Assembly: GCA_019722365.1 (NCBI GenBank)
Contig: JADFUC010001683.1
Span: 372,001-436,000 of the forward strand
Reading direction: 5' to 3'
Source: Lithospermum erythrorhizon
Taxonomy: Eukaryota > Streptophyta > Magnoliopsida > Boraginales > Boraginaceae
DNA length: 64,000 nucleotides
Part shown: piece after piece, positions 24,701 through 36,200 of the stretch
Layout: each line of letters opens with the position of its first letter
Numbering within the stretch: the stretch's first letter is position 1
Notes under the pieces: generated by a model
Seen by the model: the letters and a program-made list of their open reading frames with translations, nothing else
What the model was told of the DNA's origin: nothing
The model's database searches: none
Made by a program: the position numbers and the translations under genes

Positions 24701-27700
24701 ACTCATCGCCTCAGAGTCTGTAGGCTTCAAAAGATACAACATTGAAAGCATACACTCGATACAATCAGAACACTAACACCATTCTTTTCCCCACCCTTTC
24801 GCCGATTCAAAGATAAAGTTTGACAAAGACAGCGCATGCTAAAGATTCTCCCCCTATCGCCGATCACGACTCAAGGCCCTTGCCAAATTAGTTTATTTAT
24901 TTGTATTAATATCGCTTTATTAATTTTAAGTTATTATTTCGCTTTTATTAATTTGTTTATTATTTCAGATTAATTTTAGCTTATTAACCGACAAGTTAAT
25001 TAAATGAACTTTTAGTTTAAGTATTATTCCAAATGTTTATTATTTTTAAGTTAAGGCTTCCAACGTTTATTATTTTTAAGCGGTAATTTATATCATTATT
25101 CTCAGAATTATGTATTTTTTTTCTTTTTATATATTTATATTTAACACTAATATATTTATTTAATTTTGTATGTGAATCTTATTTAGATGCTTCTTCAGAC
25201 TGTGTTTCTCAATATATCGATTTATTTCGATATTTTCGTATTTCGACATTTCCTGGAATTTATTAATATTCCTGTGATTTCGACACCGAATCCTATTATT
25301 ATTCTTGTATTTGGACATTTGATTTATTATTAGTATTTGACATTTGAACTTATTATTATTATTCATGTTAATAGATATTTGAATTTTGAATTTTTATTAT
25401 GTTATTATTTTGGACTTTCGAGTTTACTATTTTATCAGAATATCAGATATAGCTTAACCCTAAACAGTAGTTCTAAAAATATAAATAAAAATCTCACTAA
25501 CCTAATAAAAATCGCCCATAATAAAAAATCCTACCAATAAAATGCCGTATCCGTCCGAATTTATTTCTGGATAACCTGACCTGATTTTTTTAACTCTAAA
25601 TATCCGGAATCCGGTTTCGATTTTTCGCCTCCAAAATCCGGTAAATTCCAGTCCCGATCGCACCCTAAGTCAAGCATACGAGCACCTGATGTAGATGGAA
25701 GTGAAAGTTAAGTCGCGATTTTGAGGCGCAAGATTCCGTCTTTAACAAACCGCCCGAACTCGCTAATAATCGGGCTTTTGGCGATTAACGTGAAGTTCAT
25801 AACGGGGCGCCGTGGACTACCTAATCATCACAATGCTCAACAACATATATCACACACCATGAATAGGATGCATGCGAACGCCGGCAAGCCACAGGAGGAA
25901 ATGTGTAGTCTCAGAGCGATCGATTTATGCTAAGCTGGCGAAGAGAGAAGAAAAAATCTTCGATTTCATTACGAGACCTTCCAGATCTCTAAGATATGCA
26001 GTGACCTCTGCCAAACATAGTTTTGTTGTCGATAATGGTAAGAGGCAAAGGCCGCAGATTGCGGGCATTGGGAGGCCACTCAGGTTCACTCAATTCCAGG
26101 CAGCATAAGTTGCACACAACAAGGACTCCAAAGATACTGCTTACAAAGATTACCTCAAATCCACATGATTGACATTTTATAGCCACTTCATAGAGCCTTT
26201 GCGTGGCCCTATATTCTGGAAACAAAGTCCATACCCTCCCATTCTACCATCGGACGTGAGAGTTCTTCCAGGGAGACCCAAAAGATGCCTAAAGACGCAT
26301 CGAGAGAGCGTAGTTAGCTGCTAAGATTGTTCGAAAGAAGCTGCTAAGAATCCATTTAAGTTTTTCGGGCTCCTCACCGGTGATCCCAGAATCCAATCGC
26401 CAAGATCTCGAGCTCCTCGGGGCCATAACGCCGAGAAGCTTGTCCTCGCAGATTCTTACCATCTATCGTGATCTCGAAAAGAGAAGCTCTACCAACATCA
26501 TTCAGAAGAACAACAAAGTGGAAAGCGCAATAGCCAAAGAGATTCAACCTACACCGTGGCCATCAGAGATTGGTGCCTAAGTCAGCAACAATGCAAAAAG
26601 AAAAGAAAAGCGGAAAACAGATTCAATAGGTCGCAAGACCATATCCGGATTTCAGGACCTTTCGGTGAACCGAAATGTAATGTATCAAGATGCCATAGAT
26701 TTATGGTTGGTGAAACTTTATGTCTATTGATTGTGTAACAATTGGTTAGTGGGAAAGCTTTTGTTTTGTAGTTAGTGAATATTTATGCCACCAATGAAAG
26801 GAATATTGTGTATTTTCATACCACTTATTTCATACCACTATTATCTGTCTTTACCTTTGTCTATAAATAATTGGCACCGTGCATGTACAATGTAATTGAC
26901 ATCTTGAAAAACAAAATAAATATAGGGGCAAAATTTAGGTGGTATACTTTGGGGTAAACTTCAAGGGGTGTGCTCCAACAATAAAGCACTATCAGACACA
27001 AGAACACGATTCCATTCGTTACCACGATTGCAAAAGTACAGTTGCTAATTCAACAACAAACTAAGCCATAACATTACAATCATCCAAATTGTATGTAGCT
27101 TGCTAATTCAACACAAAAATGTCATAATTCAACATCTACTCACTACCGTACAATCAAGCAAATTACCAACAAATTAATCTAGGGTTGGAATTGGCTATGA
27201 CCACAATTGCAATTGCAAGTGAAATCCTCAGCCTTATCTGAACCAAACATTAAAAACACAACAATTGACAAACAAAACACCAACAAGAAACCCAAAATCG
27301 AAACCCTCCTTAGCTCTTCCGCACTTCTCACCCATAACGTATCCGGCCATCAGAGGAAATTGTGTTCATCTAGCCACTCCCAGAATTTACATCCATGAAC
27401 CCCATCTCGTGATACCTAACAAACCTTCTTCCCTACTCCTTTCTCCGGTGGAAACTCACCCACTCAATAGCATATCTCCACACTAACACTTAATATCGAC
27501 TCTTCCTGCAAGTGTTCTCATTACCATTATGCTTGTTCACCTACCGACATAACAACCGGTATATGGGGAAATCTACCGAGATCAGACGCTTCACCTGGGG
27601 GTTTTTGATTAATTTGGGGGAGACACAATAGTGTAGTTACGGTGTACTCCGAGATGGGAGAGTCTTTAATAGTGTCCACTCAATTAAAGAAAATATGAAG

Positions 27701-27921
27701 TTACCAATTTACCCTTATTCATGAAAGACATACCTGCAACAACCGAGAGTGTGGAAAGAAATTTTTGTACTTTAAAACGAAAAACGGGTCAAGGGGCAAT
27801 CCCAATGAAAGTTCTAAGGCAACTCGACAGCAAGAGTGTGTCTGTGGGTACCCTACTGACAAGATGATAAAGTTCGGGGCAACGACAAGATACCGATAAG
27901 ATAGGTAACGCCAATTAGGCC
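21713..27921 (+). mobile_element. Mutator-like element (MULE) with degenerate transposase
   Basis: Bounded by an exact 9-bp duplication ATTAATTTG (21704-21712 and 27922-27930), the size expected for Mutator superfamily insertion. The outer 160-190 bases at each end are inverted, diverged copies: CTAATTG near each tip, then GATTGCCCCT and ACCC further in at matching distances. The interior carries a broken MuDR-type transposase on the plus strand. The terminal repeats have drifted apart, so the insertion is old, yet the target duplication is still perfect. It lies 228 bp upstream of the CLPS1 start codon and 905 bp before the CCR4-like ATG, separating a divergent gene pair. Confidence 0.85.
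22960..26745 (+). pseudogene. MuDR-type transposase remnant inside the MULE
   Basis: Translated pieces in different frames spell a MULE transposase. An N-terminal acidic part DDFDVSDL lies near 23030. DPNISL-like sequence KNPKISLNFFIGDIYDDL lies at about 23635-23690. TWSYARVMDTMPGST follows near 23773. The catalytic-domain block NGIYPIAWAVVEVENTESW is at about 23975, followed by a SDQQK match at 24109-24123. The C-terminal zinc-knuckle-side motif FIEPLRGPIFW with LPGRPKR is at about 26190-26290. Stops and frame changes interrupt every segment, so no functional protein is made. AT-rich, probably non-coding filler occupies 24880-25680. Confidence 0.75.
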
Positions 27922-27930
27922 ATTAATTTG

Positions 27931-28825
27931 TTAATTTCTAACACAAACAGACTCATAAAAGAATTTAATGTCATACCGTGTGATAATCTCTCTTATACTA
28001 GAATTTAAGATGAAATGTCTCAGAACGTGTTAACGGGCCGACTAATGAAGAGTTGAATCAGAATCTAAGTTTAGCGAGCCTCGATCTACATAAGACGGTT
28101 TTCGTGATTATTACGCCAAGACTTCACGAGTGTCGCTTTCATGAAGTTCCCCGTCACAAAGCATTTAAACGAACTCCAAACTTTAGATTGAAAATTTGAA
28201 TCGAAAATTGATTTGAAACAAGATATGATCTGACTCTTATCGAGGTCCTACTCTTATCGAAATTTGAAATCTATGTAAGAGGCGATAGGGTAACCACGAC
28301 CGGATCAATAATACCATATTCTTTATTTATTTCTTGTTAACTTATGTTGGCTAGTTCATTTATCCTAAAATATAATTTATTTTAAATTTCAACTTTAATC
28401 AAGACAATAACTTTCATATGAATCAAAATTAGCACGTTAAGAGTGAGTGAGTTCATAGTGCGAGGCAAAGACCATAGTAGAAACTCTTTAAATTAATAAT
28501 CGATAAATTAATAAAAAAAATTCGATCAATACATTAATAAAGTCTTTAAACTATTACTCGATAAATTAATAATTCTATTCTATAAATTAATAAATTTTAC
28601 ATTTACCAACATTATTAATTTATCGATTTTTGATTATAGTTTGAAATTCCAATCTCATATGTTGATAATCACAAGCGAATAGTTATTTTTCATACTCAAA
28701 TCAATCATATTGTTAAATTTGAAGCATCGGTGTGGTGGGCTACTATAGAGGCCCAATAACACGCTCACTCCTCAACCCAACTAGGCCCACCACATCACCA
28801 CGCCTTTTCTCCATCAACGGCCCAC
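27931..28825. repeat. CCR4 5' flank with AT-rich repeats
   Basis: Between the MULE and the CCR4-like ATG. From about 28485 to 28625 the motif ATAAATTAATAA recurs in short-spaced copies, giving a simple repeat that could also fold on itself (ATTAATTTATCGAT near 28613 against ATCGATAAATTAAT near 28498). No gene seen. Confidence 0.45.
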
Positions 28826-28894
28826 ATGCCTCCACGTCATCATCTCCCTCCTCCATCAACGGCCCACATGCTTCCACGTCATCATCCTCCTCCT
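28811..28894 (+). repeat. 42-bp tandem duplication across the CCR4-like start codon
   Basis: Two consecutive 42-base units (28811-28852 and 28853-28894), each starting CCATCAACGGCCCACATGC, differ by a few bases. The unit is a multiple of three, so it adds 14 codons without changing frame and gives two possible start codons, 28826 and 28868. Confidence 0.8.
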
Positions 28895-29685
28895 CCACCC
28901 CTTCTCCGCCGCCGCCACAGCTCGCCGGAACTCACCCGCCATTGGGTGGAAGCTAACACCAATACCTCTCACATTTCAAAGGGTACTAATAATATTTTTA
29001 TGTCCCAAAATGTTGTCCAAGTTGACTTTTACTTGTCAAAATTAATAAAGTGTGAGGCTTGACAGTATAATTTTGATTCGAATCAAAGTTGTAATGCTAC
29101 CACATATTAATATAATCATTGTTTAGACTAAAAATATTGTCTCAAAACATTTTATTTCTTTGAACAAAATTGATATTCTTTCATTACCTATAACGTTTGA
29201 TTCTCGTCTTAGAGTGTAATGATTAGCTCTAATTAATGAAGGGAAAACGATAAATTTTGCATACATACATAATAAATTACTTTTAGTATAAACGATCAAC
29301 TATATTGTTAAGAAGAGAATATTGTACATAGTACATGTCAAAATGAATAAAAAAATGAACTTTATTTTTTGTTCACTTAAGTTTTTCTTTTTTGCAGAAA
29401 GGTTTAGTGTGGTGTCATATAATATACTGGCTGATAAAAATGTAAAGAATCACAAATATTTGTATAAAAACGTGCCATCGGAGTACATAAATTGGGAGCA
29501 TCGAAGAAGGCTTATATCCGAGGAGTTGTTATCTTATAATTTGTTTACAGGTGAGTTCTTATAGTTCTATTTTATGAAAATTATGCGAAAAGTTGGTAAT
29601 TTGGTGTTATCATATGCAGGAAGTGGATAAGTATGATCATCTTTTAAGTGTCCTGGAGAATGCTGGATATGTTGGCTCTTTTAAG

Positions 29686-29836
29686 GTTTGTTGCTTAGCA
29701 TTTTTAGTTTGGAGCATATTTGGATAAAATTGTAGAGATTATCTATCTCATCAATCATTGAGTTGGGTTTGATATGAGGTAAACATATACGAGCATGGGC
29801 TAAGTTGTTTTTCTTTTTTGTATTGGCTCTTTTAAG
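29686..29836 (+). other. intron bounded by 13-base direct repeats
   Basis: The exon before this 151-base intron ends in TTGGCTCTTTTAAG, and the intron itself ends in the same TTGGCTCTTTTAAG just before the next exon. Removing one copy plus the intervening bases restores a continuous frame. This is the footprint expected of intron gain by insertion or by tandem duplication. Confidence 0.6.
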
Positions 29837-30283
29837 AGACGCACTGGAGGCAATGTCGATGGATGTGCAATGTTCTGGAAAGCTGAAAAGTGAGAGTTCC
29901 ATTAGAGGTTTTATATTACAAGTCTGGATTTTTTTAAGACCTGCTTGTAACTGTGACTGCATCACTGCATTGGTTTACTTTACACGAGTTCACTTTGTTG
30001 GCAGATTTCGGTTGCTTGAGGGAGTGAACATTGAATATAAACAATATGGTCTTCGAGATAATGTGGCCCAACTTTCTCTTTTGGAGGTATTTCTTTTATG
30101 GGCATTTACTGAAGTCAATTACTCCCTTCAATAAATACTCTCGAAGCACATTATTTATTTCATGGGAGTAGAATTTTTTCTCATATTGATCACTCAACTT
30201 ATCAGTAACCATTTTCCGGGATATCCTGTCTGAATATACTCAAACCAAACTGGAAAGAAGCATTAGGAAGAGAAAAGGCTTAG

Positions 30284-30413
30284 AGGGTATTTGGCTAAGC
30301 TCTTTCTCTGCAGCTTATAGTTGACGGTATTTCAAAAAAAGTTCTAAGTCCGAGCTTTTTCGGCAGGGTGCTTAACTCTAAGCTACAGCTTTATAGCTGT
30401 ATCCAAACACCCT
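30284..30413. mobile_element. MITE, about 130 bp, in the CCR4-like gene
   Basis: It starts AGGGTATTTGGCTAAGC and ends with the complement of AGGGTGTTTGGATACAGC, so the tips are inverted repeats of about 12 matching bases. TTTGG-tipped ends of this kind are typical of plant hAT and PIF MITEs. I could not identify a clear target duplication. It sits where the missing CCR4 core exon should be. Confidence 0.5.
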
Positions 30414-32525
30414 ATTTTTTGCACGCCCATCTTCATAAAATGCAACAAAACCCTAAATATATTGGATTCAAGAATCACACTTCATCTGAACTAGTTGAGT
30501 TGTCATTTGCCAGTAATCTCAACAAGTTTTGCAAATTTTCTCAGCCTACAAGAAATTGTTTTTCCTTCCTTTCTTTGTAAAGTTGTTTGTGCTTGTAGAC
30601 CTAATGATGGAATGTTTATCTTATACAATTCTGTGACCTTTTTTGTACTTCAACACCTATCGTTCAGATTCGTTCTCTCTCATTGAGGGCACATATTCTT
30701 TCTGAGAAGTGGGGTGATGCACATGTTGTACTTGCTGGCGACTATAACAGCACTCCTGAGGTATGATATAGCAAGTTTCTTCGAACTTTCTGTATGAGAC
30801 TTTTGATCTCCTTCCAATGTTGTTACCTGATTTATCATTTCATTGACAAAACCTCTTACAAAGTGCAATCTACAAGTGCTTGTCGTTGTCTGAGGTAGAA
30901 TACCCTCCTTCCTCTTTGTTAAGATGGTTGATGACTGATGCATGGTAATTGCATTTACAGTAATGTTTATATTGTGTTTCTATATTTGGCCTCCGGTGCA
31001 GCTCAATATTCTCCTCTACGACCGAAGAGAATTATCAGGACAAAGAAGTTGCAATCCCGCTCCCATTCTTGGTATTAGAAGAGAAATAAACATTCTGTTT
31101 GCTTTGATGAACAGGTAAGATGGTGCACTTCAATAGTGATCCCTTCTGTAAGTCATCTTTCTTAATTCAGAAACTGAAGTTAGATTCCTCATGCCAATGA
31201 GGCAATGACTAGCCGAAGTAATGATATTTCATCCTCATATTTAAATGCTTAGAGTGCTGTCTCAAAGATGTTCCTAAGTCTTTGGACCTCATGTTATTTA
31301 TTTCCTCGTAAGGTGGATGATCAGTCGGCAAGAAGGCTGCAATAAATGAACCGAAATAATAAATAAAGTGCATATCAAATCGTCCTCTTTCTATGCATTC
31401 AAAAAGAGCTTGCGTGTTTGAGCGGTTTCTACTTAATAATCGCAAAAATGAAGTAGTCCCTGTATTTCAACTTTGTGGGTCATTTATCAATCTATCTCAA
31501 TAGTCAATACAAATTTTTCCTCATCTTCATCATTTCACAATTGGACGTCGTATTGCCATTTCCCACAGAGACAAATGCCACATACAAATTTAATGGAGGG
31601 AATATCTCATTGTTACAATTAACTTACTAACTCAGCATAGTGACATCTCTTGAGTTTTCTTTTGGTCTAGCTGCCACGTTAGAGTAGTTTTCTGTATTGC
31701 CTTAAAAGCAGAACAAATGTCATATTGTATTTCTTATAATAACACGGTTCTGTCCGAACGAGCCAGATTCGCTAGGGGTAGCTGGACAGATGAAGAGGTT
31801 AAAGTTTCAAGTGGAAGTACCAGTTCTCTAGTCATGCATCCTTTGAATCTTAATAGCTCTTATGCAACTGTGATGGTATGATTTCTCTGGAAGCATTCAA
31901 GTTGTTTATTTTCTTCTAATTCATCATACTATAGTAAATTTTCCAGTTAAGCAGAATTTTGTTTTGGGCATATCTGCAGGGCTCTTGGAAAACAAGGGGC
32001 TCTGGTGGTGAGCCTTTGGCAACATCTTACCACTCAAGCTTTCTTGGAACTGTTGATTATTTGTGGTACTCAACATCAGTTTTCTCTAACTGCAATATAT
32101 TTTTCAGTCTTCACTTGTGTTGATCTTCATCAATAATCATATGCAGGTATTCTGCTGGTCTTGTACCAGTCAGAGTTTTGGATACTTTGTCCATTGATTG
32201 TCTTAGGAAGTTAGGTGGTCTCCCATCTAAGGTAATTTTGATGTTTGCTCCCCTAGAGTTGTATATGCACTAGCCACTTTAGGTTTATTCATGGAATGCT
32301 CCATTCCTTCCCTTTATTTGCATGATTTAGGAATTGTCAAGTGCCCATCTTTTCTCATAACAGAACTGATATTTACTCCGTATTATTATGGTTGAGCTTA
32401 TTTCACAAAGTATTATATTTTCTTTGTCGAATTAATTTGACCTTTTTCACCTGCTGTAGAAATTGGGTAGCGATCACCTAGCATTGGTAACCGAGTTTTC
32501 CTTCAAGCAAGACGAAGCAGAATGA

Positions 32526-33243
32526 ATTGTTAATACTGGCAATTTTTGAGACAAGAAGCAAGATGCAGTCAAACGATGAAAGCAATGTTTTTAGTCTGAC
32601 CAGAGAGTATATATAAGCAAGTGAAGGAAATCAGGTGGCTTTGAACCATAAAGTTGTATGAAATGTAATAGCAGAAAGTAGAAGCAAAGCTGTTAATTGA
32701 GGGCTATTTTGCTACAGTTTTGACTGGGCCATCATAGCATTCATGTGATATATATCTTGTTGTAAGTTAACTTCATTGCCATCTTGAAGTTAAACGGCAA
32801 AATAGAATATGTTGAATCAATTCAAATTCATAGTCTTCTGCTTATCGACGAAATTTTGAACAACTGATCGAATGTGAAAGCCATGCATGAAGAGATAATT
32901 CATTAAAAGAATGAGTTCCAACTCATGCCAGTATCATTTACTCTTACCTTCATCAACTAAATGATGTACAGATAAATTGCATATTGCACTTTTCTTTGGT
33001 TAATCACAAAGTTTACATTCGAAGGTGTCACAAAAATCATACAGCTAAATTCCTCTAACTATAGTATTAGACTAATAATACACAGGAGAAACATGACAAG
33101 TCCATGGATCAAGAACAATCATAAGCAACTGCAACCTATAAATATATGACTAATCTCGGCATACTTACTGCTGTCCAAGCTACAAATCTTTTGTAGCTTG
33201 AACTTCCAGGGGAAATGTAGACCAGGAAAATAGGAAATGGAAA
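32526..33243. other. tail-to-tail intergenic region
   Basis: Holds the 3' untranslated regions of the CCR4-like gene (+) and the RING gene (-). No other feature seen. Confidence 0.5.
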
Positions 33244-36200
33244 TTATACATCATATACTTGTAACCGCTCTTCAATTAAAGCACGACATATGGGACACTT
33301 CTTACATCTCTCGGAGCAGGCACTGTACCAAGTCAGAGTGAACGAATGAACATATATACACAAAGGAGTGACAAAATGCTGTTGAATGACCTGGAAACAA
33401 GAGCGAAGGTGGACTGTACCTGCAAAGAATCCGATGCCTGCATGGGAGGAGAACTACGCTAATCTCTCCATCGAAGCAGACTCTACAACTCACCTTTTCC
33501 TGAACAGCACCAAAGCAAGATTAAGGATGAACCACATATGTCATTAGAACATCTACCATATTTCTGAATCTGCTGTTATCAGTTGGCAATGTTGTTGAAA
33601 ACCTGAATGTGTGTCTATGAAAATATGAAAATCATCTGTTCCCAAGTGTTCTTGAAAGATACTGTAATTCATATCACCTAATCATCTGCACTACTCTCAA
33701 GATATCTTGACATTATGTCACAAACTTACACTTTGGAGTCTTTCATATTCCTGCTGGCTAAACTTAGTGATTTCACTTTGCTCTCCCAGGGCTGCTTGAA
33801 GCCGCCAGACCTGAAAACAACACGATAATCAACAACTACTGGATGTCCATATCAAATGAAGAGGAAAAATGATGAACAGCATGACATATTGCTTTCAGAT
33901 GGAAAGTGTACCTTAAGTAAGTGTAAATTAAGAATATTATTTGCGTCGATTATATATTTATGCCAGTATAAGACTGACCTCCTCAGCGAGATCTTTCTTG
34001 GGCATCTTCTTCACCACTTCAGGTGGATATTTGCAGAAGGTGTTGTAACTGCATTTTCATAATCACACTCTGTTAATAAGATTCTTACAATATTTGTGCA
34101 AACTTCAGCATATTGTTTTTCTAACTTCAATTAGCATCACCTTGACTGATAAACTCAGATAAAATGGTCAAATTAAATGGATACTTTGGAATAGAGATGA
34201 TGCCGTCAAGAGAATTAAATGAAGAAGTCAAAGAAAGTTGGATTTTAATGAATGTGACGTGAGAGATCTTCTCATACCCTGGGGAGTCAGCACTACATAA
34301 GTGTGACTGTTCTTCTCGGCTTGCTTCATCTACAGACCACCAACCAAGTAGCCTGCCCATTGCAGTGGTCGTAAATTTAAGCTTCGTATGTTATTGCAAC
34401 GAAGCACTACATTTCATCTACTGTGCAACCAAACAGAGTTAAACGGTTTCTGTTCTCTGCTTGTTTTCGTTCCTGTTTCACTCTTTCATCATTTTTGTTT
34501 GGATTGTGTAGGAAGTTGTGACTATATTCAAGCATGCTTAAATGAATCGTCCTACCTGGAACCACGGTGAAGAAACTCAAATAGCTCATAAACCCTTGAA
34601 GAGACTGCGAAAAATCTTCCAGCCTGGGAACCTCCTCGTATGAATATAACAAGGTTCTCCGTAAATCTAGATGCAACAAGCAAGACACCGACTCCTTGCA
34701 ATAGAAATAAAGGAGAAAAGAAAACTACGAGGGGGAATCTTTTAGCACTGGAAGGGGTTCCCTGAAATTTAAGATAGCAACAAGTTAATAGTAATAAATA
34801 AAAAATCGAAGTTACAGGCCCAAACTCAACGCCAACTCATACGCTACCTCCAATCGCATACAAAGGAGGATTTGGAAAGCGACAAATGGGATTTTCATAA
34901 TGTGCCCCCCAATCTCTGCCAACCCACAAAGTCCTTCCTGGGATTGATAATCTTCAGAAACCACTAGGCCACTGTTCCAATCAAGATATTGAGTGGTGGT
35001 AGAAGACGAGCTTCCTTCTGGAGAGTGTGAATTTGTATGAATCACAGGATTGGACCACTTTGTACAGACTAGAAAAGCAAAGCACTCGGCAAGACTGTAG
35101 AAATGGCATATCCATATAATTTTCATCAATTCCATCAGAATGGACGGGTTGAATATTACAACGTAATACAGAAGACAAAGTAATACCCAAAATTAATCAA
35201 TAGATCCCACCAGCTGAGAGAACCTACATCTCCTGCAATTCACATGCCAGCAATAGACCTTTTTGTTATAAAAAGTAATACATCAAAGGTTGAATAAAGG
35301 ACATCAAAGCATAAACAAAGAAATGAAAGTGATATTTCATGTCTATAAGACATCATGTGAGGAGCTCAATCTAGAAGTTTATGAACCACAATATTTAATT
35401 TAGAAATGCTAATCGAGTAAGAAAGATACTTCAAGCTTAAAACAGAATGTCATCATGCTCTAAGAAAATTTAGTCAAATGAGTTGGTGAGACAACAGAAA
35501 GATTGAGAGTTACCAGAGAGCTTCAGGAGAGTTAACACCGTGGCAGCAACAAAGAGAATCATGGAGATTGCCACCCAAAAATGCTAGCAAAAGAAGAGTG
35601 TTCATTTAGTAATTAAGCATGCTAATGTTTGTATATATAACCAATACATTTAAGATATTCCTCGAAATAATATACGAAAACTATGAACAATAACACTTAA
35701 CATGTGAGATTCCTTTCTTGAATTGAATAATCACCAAAAGTTTCCAAGGAGGTGTTGTTAAAGAAGTGAAAGAAAACATAACAGTATAATGAGCTATTAT
35801 TGCCAGGCTAGCCCTCAGATTTATTCATGTTTGATCACCTCGAACTTCTAGATACTGTTACCTAAAGTTTTAGCTCCAAAATATGATAAATGTGCATACA
35901 TAGTAATCTAATCCAAAACCTTGAATATTATGGTAAATTATAAGGAAAGAGAGACGAAAGATCGAATGAGTTCGGATGGTGGAACCACTTTACTAATGTA
36001 TGTCAAAGATACACAGTACAAATTATCTATCAGAAATTTATTGTAAATGAGAAAGGTATTTGTGTATCGCTATTCACTACAAAGCATCACTTCTTCACAT
36101 TAGAAATGACTTACAGGAAGAGCCTCACATATTGCCTCGTCACTCATGCCTTCATCATCACCTGGCAATAAGGCCTTGCACATCCTGCAAAATGATGATA

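Larger units (their letters stand above)
28826..32525 (+). pseudogene. CCR4-like deadenylase (EEP family), damaged copy
   Basis: Recognised as a plant carbon catabolite repressor 4 homolog of the homolog 5/6 type. Exons: 28826-28982, 29398-29550, 29620-29685, 29837-29889, 30005-30086, 30666-30760, 31002-31117, 31767-31875, 31980-32065, 32147-32231, 32460-32525. Family motifs: RFSVVSYNILADKN, EVDKYDHLL with the metal-binding Glu, GLRDNVAQL, AGDYNSTPE, WTDEEV, LGTVDYLWYS and GSDHLALV with the catalytic Asp-His. Problems: exon 2 ends SYN-TGTTTACAG, where the family has about four more codons before CLQ, leaving the next exon out of phase. The exon that should encode the GNIHVLFNP block is absent between 30087 and 30665. 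About 11 codons after NSTPE survive only as degenerate sequence with a TGA (30761-30800). Later exons join in frame. The enzyme family trims mRNA poly(A) tails in the cytoplasm; this copy probably cannot. Confidence 0.75.

Noticed and set aside
28732..28956. Ser/Pro-rich 74-codon frame overlapping CCR4-like exon 1
   Set aside because: The overlapping frame (28826 on) carries the family segment LTRHWVEAN and splices in phase to the CCR4 exons, so the Ser-rich frame is a shadow made by the 42-bp duplication.
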